From contig CAMYND010000002.1 of assembly GCA_947259645.1 (NCBI GenBank), forward strand, positions 1 through 64,000: a DNA stretch of 64,000 nucleotides, given 5' to 3'. The position numbers and the translations under genes were made by a program. How positions within the stretch are numbered: the stretch's first letter is position 1; every line of letters starts with the position of its first letter. This document shows positions 1 to 9,526 of the stretch, piece after piece. The notes beneath the pieces were generated by a model, which was not told the DNA's origin, did not search any database, and saw only the letters and a list, made by a program, of their open reading frames with translations. This DNA comes from Thermodesulfovibrionia bacterium (GTDB lineage: Bacteria > Nitrospirota > Thermodesulfovibrionia > UBA6902).

Positions 1-405
1 TTTTCCACAACAGACCCGAGAAAGGTGGCAATATCATACAATGGAGCGGTTCTCCGAATCTACGCTGATAGTGTTGACAATTCTCATATATTTGAATTTT
101 CTCCAGGTGCAGTTGCGTTTAATTATTTTTCACCAATTGAAGCAACTCATTTGAGAGAGTACAAAATTCTCTGGTATGCCATTATCTTTCTTCCTTTAGG
201 CAGTCTCATTTTATGCAATCAACAAATAATGAAAAGCAATATCTGGTTGATCAGTGGAGCCGTACTATTACCATCTTTGATAATGGAAATTATTCTTGTT
301 TCTGTGAGCGGAAGAGATATAATTGGAGAAAATGTACTAATAAGTATAATGTTTACTGCGGGACCACTGGCACTATATCGAATCTGCAGATATTTCTACG
401 ATTAA
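1..405 (+). CDS. C-terminal part of a LamG-like / multi-TM membrane protein, truncated at left window edge
   Basis: Frame is open from base 1 (FSTTDPRKVAISYNGAVLRIYAD..., resembling the end of a LamG jellyroll), followed by about three hydrophobic segments; the tracked GTG start at 25 is probably internal. Confidence 0.5.
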   Translation, partial: FSTTDPRKVAISYNGAVLRIYADSVDNSHIFEFSPGAVAFNYFSPIEATHLREYKILWYAIIFLPLGSLILCNQQIMKSNIWLISGAVLLPSLIMEIILVSVSGRDIIGENVLISIMFTAGPLALYRICRYFYD

Positions 406-486
406 TTAATGTCGCCCAATCATGCTGTTGTATAGAGATTATATTCTTGGATTCTGATGAATCACTTATTCATAATCAAGAAAAAA

Positions 487-1299
487 TTACTTTCCCCGCG
501 CATTTTTTGTCAGATACCCTCCGACCCATCCTTCTTTACATTTCTTATTAATGACGTGGAGCCAGCCGTTTTTTTCTGACTTTACCAGAAGAAGATCATC
601 ACGTTTTAACTTGCCAAGTACCGTGCCGGTAGGGGCGGGTTTTTTTCTCAGAGTCAGGGTTTTGCTCTGAACCTCCACTATCCGGTCTCTCAGGGATGTT
701 TCTGATTTTTCGACAGTGCATTTATCAGTCTGACGGGTAAAGGAAGCTATACGCCCAAGTTTTTCTTTGAACGCGCTTATTTCAATTTGTTTGCAGGTGT
801 CAGTGATACACTTTGATTCACTGACCCATTTCATCCCTTTTATCTCAAAGTTCACCCGCGCGCAGTAATCCTCCCTCTCTTCTCCTTCGTAGAGAGACAA
901 CTCGCCTGTGACCGTATGCACAGGCCTGCTTATTCTGGCTTCGATGTTCGTAACTATTTCATCGTAGACGTCACTTCCCTGAAGCCAGAATAGCTGGTCA
1001 AAGAGAAAAAAGTTTTTTGTTGCAAGGCTCCGGTCACAGTAGTCAAGACTCTTGAGGCCCTTGCTAATCATCTTTGCCAGTGATTCCTGCTCTGTTGGAG
1101 TGGCTTTATAACTGGTTGTTACTGCGGGTTTACAATTGATTTTGTACAGGGCCTCATCCTGTTTCCTGTGCTTGTCATTTAAATAAATATTCACCCAATT
1201 CTTGACAGTTCCGCAGGCGAGGCTCTCTCCTGGCGGGAGAATAATAAAAAAAAGGGGCAGAAATATTAAGAATAGAGCAATATTATTGATCTTAATCAT
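487..1299 (-). CDS. Secreted protein with C-terminal bacterial SH3-like domain
   Basis: N-terminal signal-like hydrophobic segment; C-terminus VEVQSKTLTLRKKPAPTGTVLGKLKRDDLLLVKSEKNGWLHVI resembles SH3b. Confidence 0.65.
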   Translation of the reverse strand: MIKINNIALFLIFLPLFFIILPPGESLACGTVKNWVNIYLNDKHRKQDEALYKINCKPAVTTSYKATPTEQESLAKMISKGLKSLDYCDRSLATKNFFLFDQLFWLQGSDVYDEIVTNIEARISRPVHTVTGELSLYEGEEREDYCARVNFEIKGMKWVSESKCITDTCKQIEISAFKEKLGRIASFTRQTDKCTVEKSETSLRDRIVEVQSKTLTLRKKPAPTGTVLGKLKRDDLLLVKSEKNGWLHVINKKCKEGWVGGYLTKNARGK

Positions 1300-1783
1300 G
1301 TAGACATTATATATGTTATGGACAATATTTTTACTGATTTTCCCGGGCTCGATTGTATTTACTTATAAGGCTTTAAAAATAAAGAACAATTAAAAACCCT
1401 CAATATAGCTGCTTATATAATAATGTAAATCGCAGACTATCCTGTATCATCCATTGGTGACTTTCTGATCACAGAGGTCAGTATTTCAATAAAACCAAAA
1501 AAATAATGAAAATAGCAGTTTATAGTAGTATACCGTGAAAATACATTAATAAAAGACGCTGATTATCAGGAAGTGTTTGTCTTGGAATGCGCGGAAGGTT
1601 TACCCCATGATTCTCTGTTTTTATTCTTTATTCAGAGAGAGAATAGTTCTAAAGCTTTCCACCAGTAATACCGAAAAATAGTTAACAGAACTGGAACAGA
1701 TATAACCAGAGGAATGTATCGCTTATCCACGTTTATTATGAGGTGTGAATTGATCATGATAGAAATGCGAGGAGGTTCAGGAG

Positions 1784-2410
1784 TTGGATAGAACAGATGA
1801 CAATTCAAATACATTAGACAAAAGAGACAAAGAGTCATCAGAGGGCGAGGGCGCAGGTAAGTCCTCCTCTCAGGCCTGCAATCCAAGAACAGCCTATGAT
1901 TCACCATTTCTCGCTAATCCAACCGAACTGAAACTGCCACCGGATGACATACAGGAGATGCAGAGTGACTCCGGCAATGAACAGATGACAGAGCAGGATT
2001 TGATAGATCGAAGAAAGAATCCCCGCACAACCTTTTCCTATCCTGCAGAGTTCAGGCTTATCTCACCAGGGACAGAGCAGTCGTATTACAGAGGGTTTCT
2101 TCAGGATTTATCCTTAAGCGGTGTTTGTATGGAAATTGAAGACAGATATGGACGGCTGGATTTGACGAATCTCCCTGACGCAAAAATTAAAATCAGGGTC
2201 TGTACCCCCCAGGGTGAGACTATCACGCTCCCTTCCGTTATAAAATGGGCCAAAAAGCAGCGAGAGCAGAAATTTATCATTCAAATGGGTATTGAGTTCA
2301 ATAGTGTGGAAGAGTGGCAGTTAGAGGGAATCAGAAAATTAATTATCCTGAAAAATCAGGATCGCAATATGATGTGGAACCTTTTGGAGCAGTATGAGAA
2401 TAAATCATAA
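1784..2410 (+). CDS. PilZ domain protein
   Basis: RKNPR (RxxxR) and DLSLSG (DxSxxG) c-di-GMP motifs; TTG start with GGAGG about 9 nt upstream. Confidence 0.8.
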   Translation: MDRTDDNSNTLDKRDKESSEGEGAGKSSSQACNPRTAYDSPFLANPTELKLPPDDIQEMQSDSGNEQMTEQDLIDRRKNPRTTFSYPAEFRLISPGTEQSYYRGFLQDLSLSGVCMEIEDRYGRLDLTNLPDAKIKIRVCTPQGETITLPSVIKWAKKQREQKFIIQMGIEFNSVEEWQLEGIRKLIILKNQDRNMMWNLLEQYENKS

Positions 2411-2422
2411 AAGGGACATGAA

Positions 2423-3409
2423 ATGGATGAACTGAAAAAGAAAATGTGGGCAATCGGCGGCGGCAAAGGCGGTGTTGGAAAAAGTGTTGTTACGATCATG
2501 ATCGGCAAATCATTAGCCAGGCAGGGCAAGAAGGTCATCCTTGTGGATGCAGACCTGGGAGGCAGTAATCTTCACACCCTGGCGGGCATACGGTATCCGC
2601 AGCACACACTGGATGACTTTCTGAACAAAGGCAAACAAAGTCTCGAAGATATAATAATTGACACTCCTGTGGAAAATCTTAGATTAATTTGCGGTGCAGA
2701 CGATATTCTTGGAGTAGCTAATCCGAAGTACACGCAGAAAACAAAAATATTTAATCATCTCAGCAGGCTGGAAGCAGACTATATACTCCTTGATCTTGGT
2801 GCAGGCGTTTCATATACAACAATGGATTTCTTTCTCTATGCTCCGAATAAAATCGTGGTGCTCACGCCTCAGGCAACATCAATACAGAATTCCTACGGGT
2901 TTATAAAATCAAGTTTCTATCGTGGATTAAGCCGGCTTTGCAGCAAGAACACCGAGAGTAAAGAACTGATCAATCGCGCCACTTCCATTAGCAAGGAAGA
3001 CAAAATCGAATCTGTTGAAAAGTTGAAAGAAGCCTTTAGAATGTCAGATGAAGAAGAAGAGGTTAGATTGACTCAATATATGAAGGATATTAATATTCAC
3101 CTGATATTGAATATGGTAAGGAAGCCGAAAGAAAGGGAAGTAACTCAAATTGTCAAAACCGTTGCACAAAATTATTTAAGCCTGAATCTTGGCACACTGG
3201 GAACAGTAGAGTATGACAAGCTTCTCAGTATGTCGATAAACAATATGACAAAGTACCTGACTGAACAGAGAGACAGTATAGCCAGTCACTGTTTTTATGA
3301 TATCGCGAACTGCATTATGAAAATTACATCAGATTCCGGCAATGCTTCACCATCTTCACCAATGCAAGCTCCACCGGTATATCCGGAAGCTAATGCGCTG
3401 CCGGGATGA
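2423..3409 (+). CDS. MinD/FlhG-like ParA-family ATPase
   Basis: Deviant Walker A GGGKGGVGKS, VDADLGGSNLH, LLDLGAG; immediately follows a PilZ gene. Confidence 0.85.
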   Translation: MDELKKKMWAIGGGKGGVGKSVVTIMIGKSLARQGKKVILVDADLGGSNLHTLAGIRYPQHTLDDFLNKGKQSLEDIIIDTPVENLRLICGADDILGVANPKYTQKTKIFNHLSRLEADYILLDLGAGVSYTTMDFFLYAPNKIVVLTPQATSIQNSYGFIKSSFYRGLSRLCSKNTESKELINRATSISKEDKIESVEKLKEAFRMSDEEEEVRLTQYMKDINIHLILNMVRKPKEREVTQIVKTVAQNYLSLNLGTLGTVEYDKLLSMSINNMTKYLTEQRDSIASHCFYDIANCIMKITSDSGNASPSSPMQAPPVYPEANALPG

Positions 3410-3577
3410 GCGTGTCTCTGTGCAGTATAATTTAAATGTCTGCAGGGTATACCATACAATTTCATTCCTTTATAACGTGAAATCAGGCTTGATATTTCTT
3501 GCTTAACCAGTTGTAAAATCTACTGAAATAACTCTATTTCTATTTCTGGTCCCATATTTGCAAATCACATAAAAGCG

Positions 3578-3931
3578 TTGCAGGCAGAGGGCATCAGAAT
3601 GTTAAATGAAAGAAGATCACAGAGAAGAATAGGTGCAGATCAAAATGTAGTCATCGATTTTGGCGGTGTGATACGTTCGGCTGTGCTGAACAACTGCTCG
3701 GAATCAGGGATGTACATTGAAAGCGGCATCTCTTTTTCATCGGGCATCGCCTTTAACGTAATTATTCCCATAGAAGGTCCGCCGATAGAGGTTCCCGTTT
3801 CTGTTATATGGTCAGCCAGTGCCGGAATATATGAGGGGATGGGGGTCAGGGTTCAAGAGGTGAGCGCCAACTATTTACAGTATCTTATCCGGCTCGAACT
3901 AGGCTCTCTTTCAGCGTGGCCAAATTTATAA
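3578..3931 (+). CDS. PilZ domain protein
   Basis: RRSQRR and NNCSESG motifs. Confidence 0.75.
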   Translation: MQAEGIRMLNERRSQRRIGADQNVVIDFGGVIRSAVLNNCSESGMYIESGISFSSGIAFNVIIPIEGPPIEVPVSVIWSASAGIYEGMGVRVQEVSANYLQYLIRLELGSLSAWPNL

Positions 3932-4125
3932 CCTTACCCTCCCATCCTCCTGATCAAACCAGTCTCAGTGTCAGTCCTGTTCTTGACTAACAGTCATGAT
4001 GCCGGCAATAATTGAGCTTGACTGAACGTAATCACGTGCGCAAGAGATCTATCTGAGATTCTCGTAATGAGAATTGAAAAAGGAAGATAAAGAGCTCCTT
4101 GAGGAGAGAGGACTGACAAACTGAT

Positions 4126-4422
4126 TTGAAGAAATTAAGTTGCCTCATATTCAGCATACTCTTGATGAGTTGTGCAAGCATACAGCAGACAATATCTGTT
4201 CCGCCTGAGATTAAGGCCTATTGCTCAAGGATTTCCGGAGAAGAGCAGAACAGAGGTTTCATGCGCACCTGTATAGAACAGGAACGGACTGCACAACAGC
4301 GGCTTGTTGAAATGACTATCCCATCTCATGTAACAACCTACTGCAAAAAGCTCTCTTATTCAACTGGCGGCAGTTATCAGGTAATGTTGGCCTGCGTTGA
4401 AAAAGAGCTCTCAGAACTCTAG
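4126..4422 (+). CDS. Small putative lipoprotein
   Basis: MKKLSCLIFSILLMSCAS lipobox; TTG start. Confidence 0.5.
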   Translation: MKKLSCLIFSILLMSCASIQQTISVPPEIKAYCSRISGEEQNRGFMRTCIEQERTAQQRLVEMTIPSHVTTYCKKLSYSTGGSYQVMLACVEKELSEL

Positions 4423-4570
4423 TGCCGATGAGTTGAGCCGGACTGGCAATGAGGTCTTATTAAGCTCGAACATCCTTCTTTTATATTTTTGCGATTTATT
4501 TTTTTCGTGAAATGGGTTAAAGTGTATTGGAAAATAAGTATAATATCACCGCATCAAGAGGGTTTGATTT

Positions 4571-5359
4571 ATGATGAAAGTTTTTGAACGACTGGGCTCA
4601 AGTGCTCTTTTGCAGTTCAATGAAATAGGCAGGATGGGGATATTTCTCTTTTATTCTTTCCTCAGTATAGTAAGGCCTCCTTATAAACCCGGCCCTGTGA
4701 TAAAGCAGATGTATGTGATCGGCTCAAAATCAGTATTTGTCATTCTCTTTACCGGTGTTTTTACGGGTATGGTTCTTGGTCTGCAGGGCTATCATACGCT
4801 CAGCAAAGTGGGGGCTGAGGGTGTGCTGGGCTCCTTTGTTTCCCTTGGACTGATCAGGGAGTTGGGCCCTGTGTTGTCAGCTTTAATGGTAACGGGTCGG
4901 GCCGGTTCAGCAATGTGCGCGGAAATCGGAATTATGAGAATTTCAGAGCAGATTGATGCGCTTGACTGTATGGCCATTGATCCTCACAAATATGTTATCG
5001 CTCCCAAGTTTATAGCGGGGATTATTTCGATGCCTCTTTTGACAGCAATATTTGATGTGATGGGAATTTTTGGGGGATATCTTGTGGGAGTCAAATTGCT
5101 TGGAGGGAATGAGGGGTCTTTTTTTACCAGCATGTACAACAATGTTGGTGCTGAAGATATTTATATGGGTCTGATGAAGCCACTCTGCTTTGGGGTGCTC
5201 ATTATATGGATCAGTTCCGCAAAAGGATTTTATGTTCACATGACAAAAGGAGGCGGGTTCGGGGCTGAAGGCGTCAGCGGGGTAACGACCAGTGCGGTTG
5301 TTTTATCATCAGTTGCCATACTGCTCTTTGATTTTTTCCTGACCTCTATTCTGATATAA
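4571..5359 (+). CDS. mlaE: MlaE/YrbE-family ABC transporter permease
   Basis: GFYVHMTKGGGFGAEGVSGVTTSAVV and ELGPVLSALMVTGRAGSAMCAEIG typical of MlaE; followed by mlaF and mlaD. Confidence 0.92.
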   Translation: MMKVFERLGSSALLQFNEIGRMGIFLFYSFLSIVRPPYKPGPVIKQMYVIGSKSVFVILFTGVFTGMVLGLQGYHTLSKVGAEGVLGSFVSLGLIRELGPVLSALMVTGRAGSAMCAEIGIMRISEQIDALDCMAIDPHKYVIAPKFIAGIISMPLLTAIFDVMGIFGGYLVGVKLLGGNEGSFFTSMYNNVGAEDIYMGLMKPLCFGVLIIWISSAKGFYVHMTKGGGFGAEGVSGVTTSAVVLSSVAILLFDFFLTSILI

Positions 5360-5362
5360 CAT

Positions 5363-6133
5363 ATGAAACCTGCCATAGAGCTTAAAGATGTTCATAAATC
5401 ATACGGGACACAGCATGTTTTGCGTGGTGTTAACTTGTCCATTCCCGAGGGGAAAACCACGATTATTGTCGGTGGAAGCGGACAGGGAAAAAGCCAGATT
5501 ATAAAACACAGTCTCGGGCTTATCAGACCAGACAGCGGAACAGTCAAAGTCTTTGACAAAGATATTAATGCAATTAATAAAAAACAGCTGAAGGAAGTGA
5601 GGACCCATTTTGGTGTTCTCTTTCAGAATTCAGCGCTTTTTGATTCAATGACAGTTTATGACAATGTGGCGTTGCCCCTCAGGGAGAGGACTAAATTTGC
5701 TGAGGAAAAAATCAGCGATATCGTTCATGAAAAACTGGAGATGATGGATGTTGTCGGAAGTGATGATAAATATCCCGCGCAGATCAGCGGGGGAATGAAA
5801 AAGAGGGTCGGCCTTGCCCGTGCAATCGTGTTAGATCCCAAGATCATATTTTTTGATGAGCCTACAACCGGGCTTGATGTTGAAAAGAGCAATGAGATTT
5901 ACAGGGCATTTTTCAGGACTCAGGCACAGTTACAATATACCGCGGTTATTGTCAGTCATGATGTGCCGAAAATATTCAAGCTTGCTGATTATGTTTCGCT
6001 GCTATTCGACGGGGTCATGCAGGGCTGTATCACTCCCGAGGAGTTTCAGCTTTCAGAAAACCCGGCAATTAAATCTTTTGTAAGAGAAACTATGGGAGAG
6101 CTGTATTCAAGTGAAGTGGAGGGATTATTATGA
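5363..6133 (+). CDS. mlaF: MlaF-type ABC transporter ATP-binding protein
   Basis: Walker A GGSGQGKS, signature ISGGMKKR, Walker B IIFFDEPTTGLD. Confidence 0.93.
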   Translation: MKPAIELKDVHKSYGTQHVLRGVNLSIPEGKTTIIVGGSGQGKSQIIKHSLGLIRPDSGTVKVFDKDINAINKKQLKEVRTHFGVLFQNSALFDSMTVYDNVALPLRERTKFAEEKISDIVHEKLEMMDVVGSDDKYPAQISGGMKKRVGLARAIVLDPKIIFFDEPTTGLDVEKSNEIYRAFFRTQAQLQYTAVIVSHDVPKIFKLADYVSLLFDGVMQGCITPEEFQLSENPAIKSFVRETMGELYSSEVEGLL

Positions 6134-6570
6134 AGAAAATTAATGTTGAGACCGGAGTGGGGATATTTATCGTTGTAGGGCTTCTTTGCCTGGGCTATCT
6201 TTCAATGAAGCTTGGTGATGTAAGCCTGTTTGGCACTGACCATTACCAGGTGAACGCACGTTTTGTAAACGTATCTGGACTCAAGGAAGGCGCTACAGTT
6301 GAAATTGCCGGAGTTACCGTTGGAAAGGTCTCAAAGATAAGTCTTGATGACTATGAAGCCTTTGTTTCATTGTTGATCAAACCTGATGTGAAACTGCAGG
6401 AAGATGTTATAGCCTCGATCCGAACACAGGGCATAATAGGAGACAAGTACATAAAAATCAAGACAGGCGGATCTGAAGAGTTCATAGAGACAAACGGGGA
6501 GATCATTGAGACTGAATCTGCTATTGAGCTGGAAGAACTCATCAGTAAATATGTTTTTGAGAAAGAGTAA
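6130..6570 (+). CDS. mlaD: MlaD/MCE-domain substrate-binding protein
   Basis: N-terminal TM and MCE domain (ARFVNVSGLKEGATVEIAGVTVGKV); overlaps mlaF stop. Confidence 0.92.
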   Translation: MKKINVETGVGIFIVVGLLCLGYLSMKLGDVSLFGTDHYQVNARFVNVSGLKEGATVEIAGVTVGKVSKISLDDYEAFVSLLIKPDVKLQEDVIASIRTQGIIGDKYIKIKTGGSEEFIETNGEIIETESAIELEELISKYVFEKE

Positions 6571-6591
6571 ATAGTACTCCGAACCCAATCA

Positions 6592-7296
6592 ATGATCAGG
6601 AAGAATGTCAGTGAGAAGGACAGGCTGTTAATCACCAAATTTCTTAAGAGCGTCCCTGTTTTCAGAACGTTTTCCAGCGCGCACCTGGATTCTGTGATGG
6701 ACGGCTTCCAGATTATTTCGGTCCGGAAGGGCGAAGATATAGTATTTCAGGCAGAAGAGGGGACAGACCTTTATATCGTCCTCAAGGGAATCGTCAGGGT
6801 CAGCCTCTCGGGAAAAGATGGAAATGAACTTGTACTTGCTGCCCTGAAAGCCGGTAATTTTTTTGGTGAGATGAGCCTTATTGACGGGAAGTCCCGGTCA
6901 GCAAATGTGGTAGCGATGGAAGAGACAGTTCTGGGTAGTCTGAAAAGAGACAGGTTTGTAAAGAAAATGGAAGAAGAACCTGCTATTGCTCTGGACCTGC
7001 TTACCGCTTTAGTAAACCGCCTCAGAAAAGCTGATGACATGATAGAGACCCTGGCATTTCTGGACGTCCATGAAAGGCTTACGAAGTTTCTTCTCGATAA
7101 TTCCGAGGAGAGCGTTGATGTAGGAAATAAGAATTACTTCAAGACGAAGAAGCGCACGCACATGGAGCTGGCCGCTCATATCGGATCATCAAGAGAATCG
7201 ATCTCAAAGGCCCTTAAAGTAATGGCCCACACAGAACTGGTTATTGAGAGAGATGGTTTTTTTCTGGTAGCACCCGGCAATGAATTGCGCCAATAG
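6592..7296 (+). CDS. Crp/Fnr-family transcriptional regulator
   Basis: Cyclic-nucleotide-binding fold (GNFFGEMSLIDGKSRSANVVA) plus HTH (THMELAAHIGSSRESISKALKVM). Confidence 0.92.
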   Translation: MIRKNVSEKDRLLITKFLKSVPVFRTFSSAHLDSVMDGFQIISVRKGEDIVFQAEEGTDLYIVLKGIVRVSLSGKDGNELVLAALKAGNFFGEMSLIDGKSRSANVVAMEETVLGSLKRDRFVKKMEEEPAIALDLLTALVNRLRKADDMIETLAFLDVHERLTKFLLDNSEESVDVGNKNYFKTKKRTHMELAAHIGSSRESISKALKVMAHTELVIERDGFFLVAPGNELRQ

Positions 7297-7326
7297 CATC
7301 TGTCGGATCCCTACATATTTGCATGA

Positions 7327-7348
7327 GTAATGTGAATATTCACTTTAC
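7327..7348. promoter_or_regulatory. 22-bp near-perfect palindrome, candidate Crp/Fnr-type operator
   Basis: GTAATGTGAATATTCACTTTAC: palindromic except one T/T pair, core GTGAATATTCAC; lies between the Crp/Fnr gene and the MBL gene. Confidence 0.5.
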
Positions 7349-7444
7349 ATAACTATCGATATTATAGACGATTATAGGTAGATCACATCTGCCCCGTTAA
7401 CAGCACGGCATTTATAAGACTAATATGATAAAATATTTTCCACT

Positions 7445-8932
7445 ATGGCTGATGAAATAAAAGTCCGGGTACTGGGTGATTTTGGTCCCTTTTCAATGAT
7501 GGGGAAAAGCATCGGGTATGAGGTGACAATCGGGGATTCTATATATCTGTTAGATTGCGGCGCACCTCTGTTTCAGCAGATAGGCAGCCCGAACCTCAAA
7601 AACATCAAAGGGATTATTATAACGCACTGTCATGATGACCACAAACGATGGTTTACGGATCTGGCTTTATTTCACAGGTATGAACCCAAGGCGGGTTTCA
7701 AGATTAATCTCCTTACTTCGGAGGAGGTCCAGAGTGAGCTGTTGAAGTCATCGAGGACCGCACTGGACAGAAGCCTTTCAGAGGATTCAAAGCTCATTGT
7801 AGACATCCCTAAGGATGAATATGTGTCATATCAAATGATCGGCCCCCGGGCAAAGTACAGAATAACCTCAAAAGGAGAAGGAAGGGGTAAAACAGGATTC
7901 TCTATACTTGATCTGAATGATAATATACCTGGACCGGACGTTGCAAAGGTTGTGATAAGCAGGAAAACCGGCAGGCCCAGGATGCTCTTCAAGGACCCTC
8001 ATTATCAGGAGTGGGTAGAGCCTGAGAGTTTTTACCCCTTTTCATCGCAGGTGTTTTATGAAGAGAACAGGAATGTCTATGAATCCGGTGAGGGTTTTAC
8101 CATTGAGGCGATAAAATCTCCTGTCTGGCATGGTATCCCGAATATCGGTATAAAAATCAAGAAAGGCAAAGAGACCCTGGTTTTCAGTTCAGATACTGTC
8201 CACAATACAGAGTTGTGGGAGGCACTGTGGAGAGAGAAAAGAGTTCAGAACCTTGAGATGCCTGTGAAAGAGTATGAAGACGCATCTTTTCTCTACGGTG
8301 ATATCAACGATTATACGGAGCGGACATGGAGTGAAGAAAGATATAACGAGGCGGTTAATGCATTTAATGACGGTATTATTATGCACGATGTTTCATGCCG
8401 GAACAGCACGGTCCATACAGACTATGAGAAGCTGAATAAAACAGTCTTGGAAAAGGACAGGACTATTTTAACTCATGGTCCCGACAGACTTGTGTCTGAG
8501 TGGGCGGTCTGTTTCACAGAAAAAATATTCACTATAAAGAATAACAGTTATTATGAGGAAGTTGATAAGTCTCTTTATCCCTTGAATGCTGATATATACT
8601 GCAAGGACGGCGAACAATTTTTTGTTGGATATAAAAATGAACACGGGAAGTATCTTGTTCGGGAGAATAAGGGTCTCCTTTCACTGAGCAGGGAAGGGGA
8701 CAATGGTTCTGGCACTCCGCTTTACCGTGTAGATCTTTATGAGGACATATCCGGAAAATATTTCCCGAGAACAGAGGATGAACATCTCTGTTACAGAGAG
8801 AGAAGAGACGGGCAGGTCGAACTCGTTGAGTTTAGCGAGAGCGGAAGTCAGGGCAGGATAGCTGAGGATCAGAGACCAAGGCTGTCTGCAGGCACCGGTA
8901 TAATTAAACCGGAAAAGCAGAGCATTAGCTGA
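7445..8932 (+). CDS. Metallo-beta-lactamase-fold hydrolase with uncharacterised C-terminal extension
   Basis: THCHDDH metal motif; ILTHGPDR; C-terminal about 110 aa not recognised. Confidence 0.8.
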   Translation: MADEIKVRVLGDFGPFSMMGKSIGYEVTIGDSIYLLDCGAPLFQQIGSPNLKNIKGIIITHCHDDHKRWFTDLALFHRYEPKAGFKINLLTSEEVQSELLKSSRTALDRSLSEDSKLIVDIPKDEYVSYQMIGPRAKYRITSKGEGRGKTGFSILDLNDNIPGPDVAKVVISRKTGRPRMLFKDPHYQEWVEPESFYPFSSQVFYEENRNVYESGEGFTIEAIKSPVWHGIPNIGIKIKKGKETLVFSSDTVHNTELWEALWREKRVQNLEMPVKEYEDASFLYGDINDYTERTWSEERYNEAVNAFNDGIIMHDVSCRNSTVHTDYEKLNKTVLEKDRTILTHGPDRLVSEWAVCFTEKIFTIKNNSYYEEVDKSLYPLNADIYCKDGEQFFVGYKNEHGKYLVRENKGLLSLSREGDNGSGTPLYRVDLYEDISGKYFPRTEDEHLCYRERRDGQVELVEFSESGSQGRIAEDQRPRLSAGTGIIKPEKQSIS

Positions 8933-9020
8933 TTTTACGAGTGCTGATGTTAAGAAGTCTGCGCACGCGTCTGAATATCTGCAAAAGGATCTGTTTATTT
9001 AAACGGGAGTCAGTTATTTT

Positions 9021-9491
9021 ATGGATGAAAAAATTAAGAAATTCATACTCGGTCACAAGGACCAGCTGATACTCTTTCAGCTATTGAACAGCGAAGAAGT
9101 AGATATGGCCCTGCCTTTTTTTGATCTGCTGCAGTTTAAGAAAGGTGAGACAGTATTTAATGAAGGTGATAAAGGTGACTACGTGGGAGTCATTATGCAG
9201 GGACACCTTGAAGTAAAGAAACAGACAGATTTCAAGGGAAGGCAAGTGATTATTGCTGCGTTGAAAGAAGGGTCTTTTGTCGGTGAAATGTCTCTTGTTA
9301 ATGAAAAAGAGCCCCGGTCTGCAACGGTGAGCGCTTCTGAGGACTCTGAGCTCATCGCACTGACAAGAGCATCAATGAATTCCCTCATAGAGCAGCATCC
9401 ATCAATTGGTGCGAAAATATTGCAGGGACTGAATCAGGTCCTGGCCATTCGCCTTCGAAAAGCAGTGGAAAGACTGGCCAGTATTTTTTAA
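9021..9491 (+). CDS. Stand-alone cyclic nucleotide-binding domain protein
   Basis: GETVFNEGDKGDYVGVIMQG...GSFVGEMSLVNEKEPRSATVSA CNB motif; no HTH. Confidence 0.88.
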   Translation: MDEKIKKFILGHKDQLILFQLLNSEEVDMALPFFDLLQFKKGETVFNEGDKGDYVGVIMQGHLEVKKQTDFKGRQVIIAALKEGSFVGEMSLVNEKEPRSATVSASEDSELIALTRASMNSLIEQHPSIGAKILQGLNQVLAIRLRKAVERLASIF

Positions 9492-9526
9492 GTACAGTCT
9501 TACACAATATTAATCCGGGTAAATTC

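Noticed and set aside
213-551. ORF 213..551 (+)
   Set aside because: Overlaps two better-supported ORFs in other frames and has non-protein-like composition.
1632-1907. ORF 1632..1907 (-)
   Set aside because: Overlaps the start of the PilZ gene and lacks domain or RBS support.
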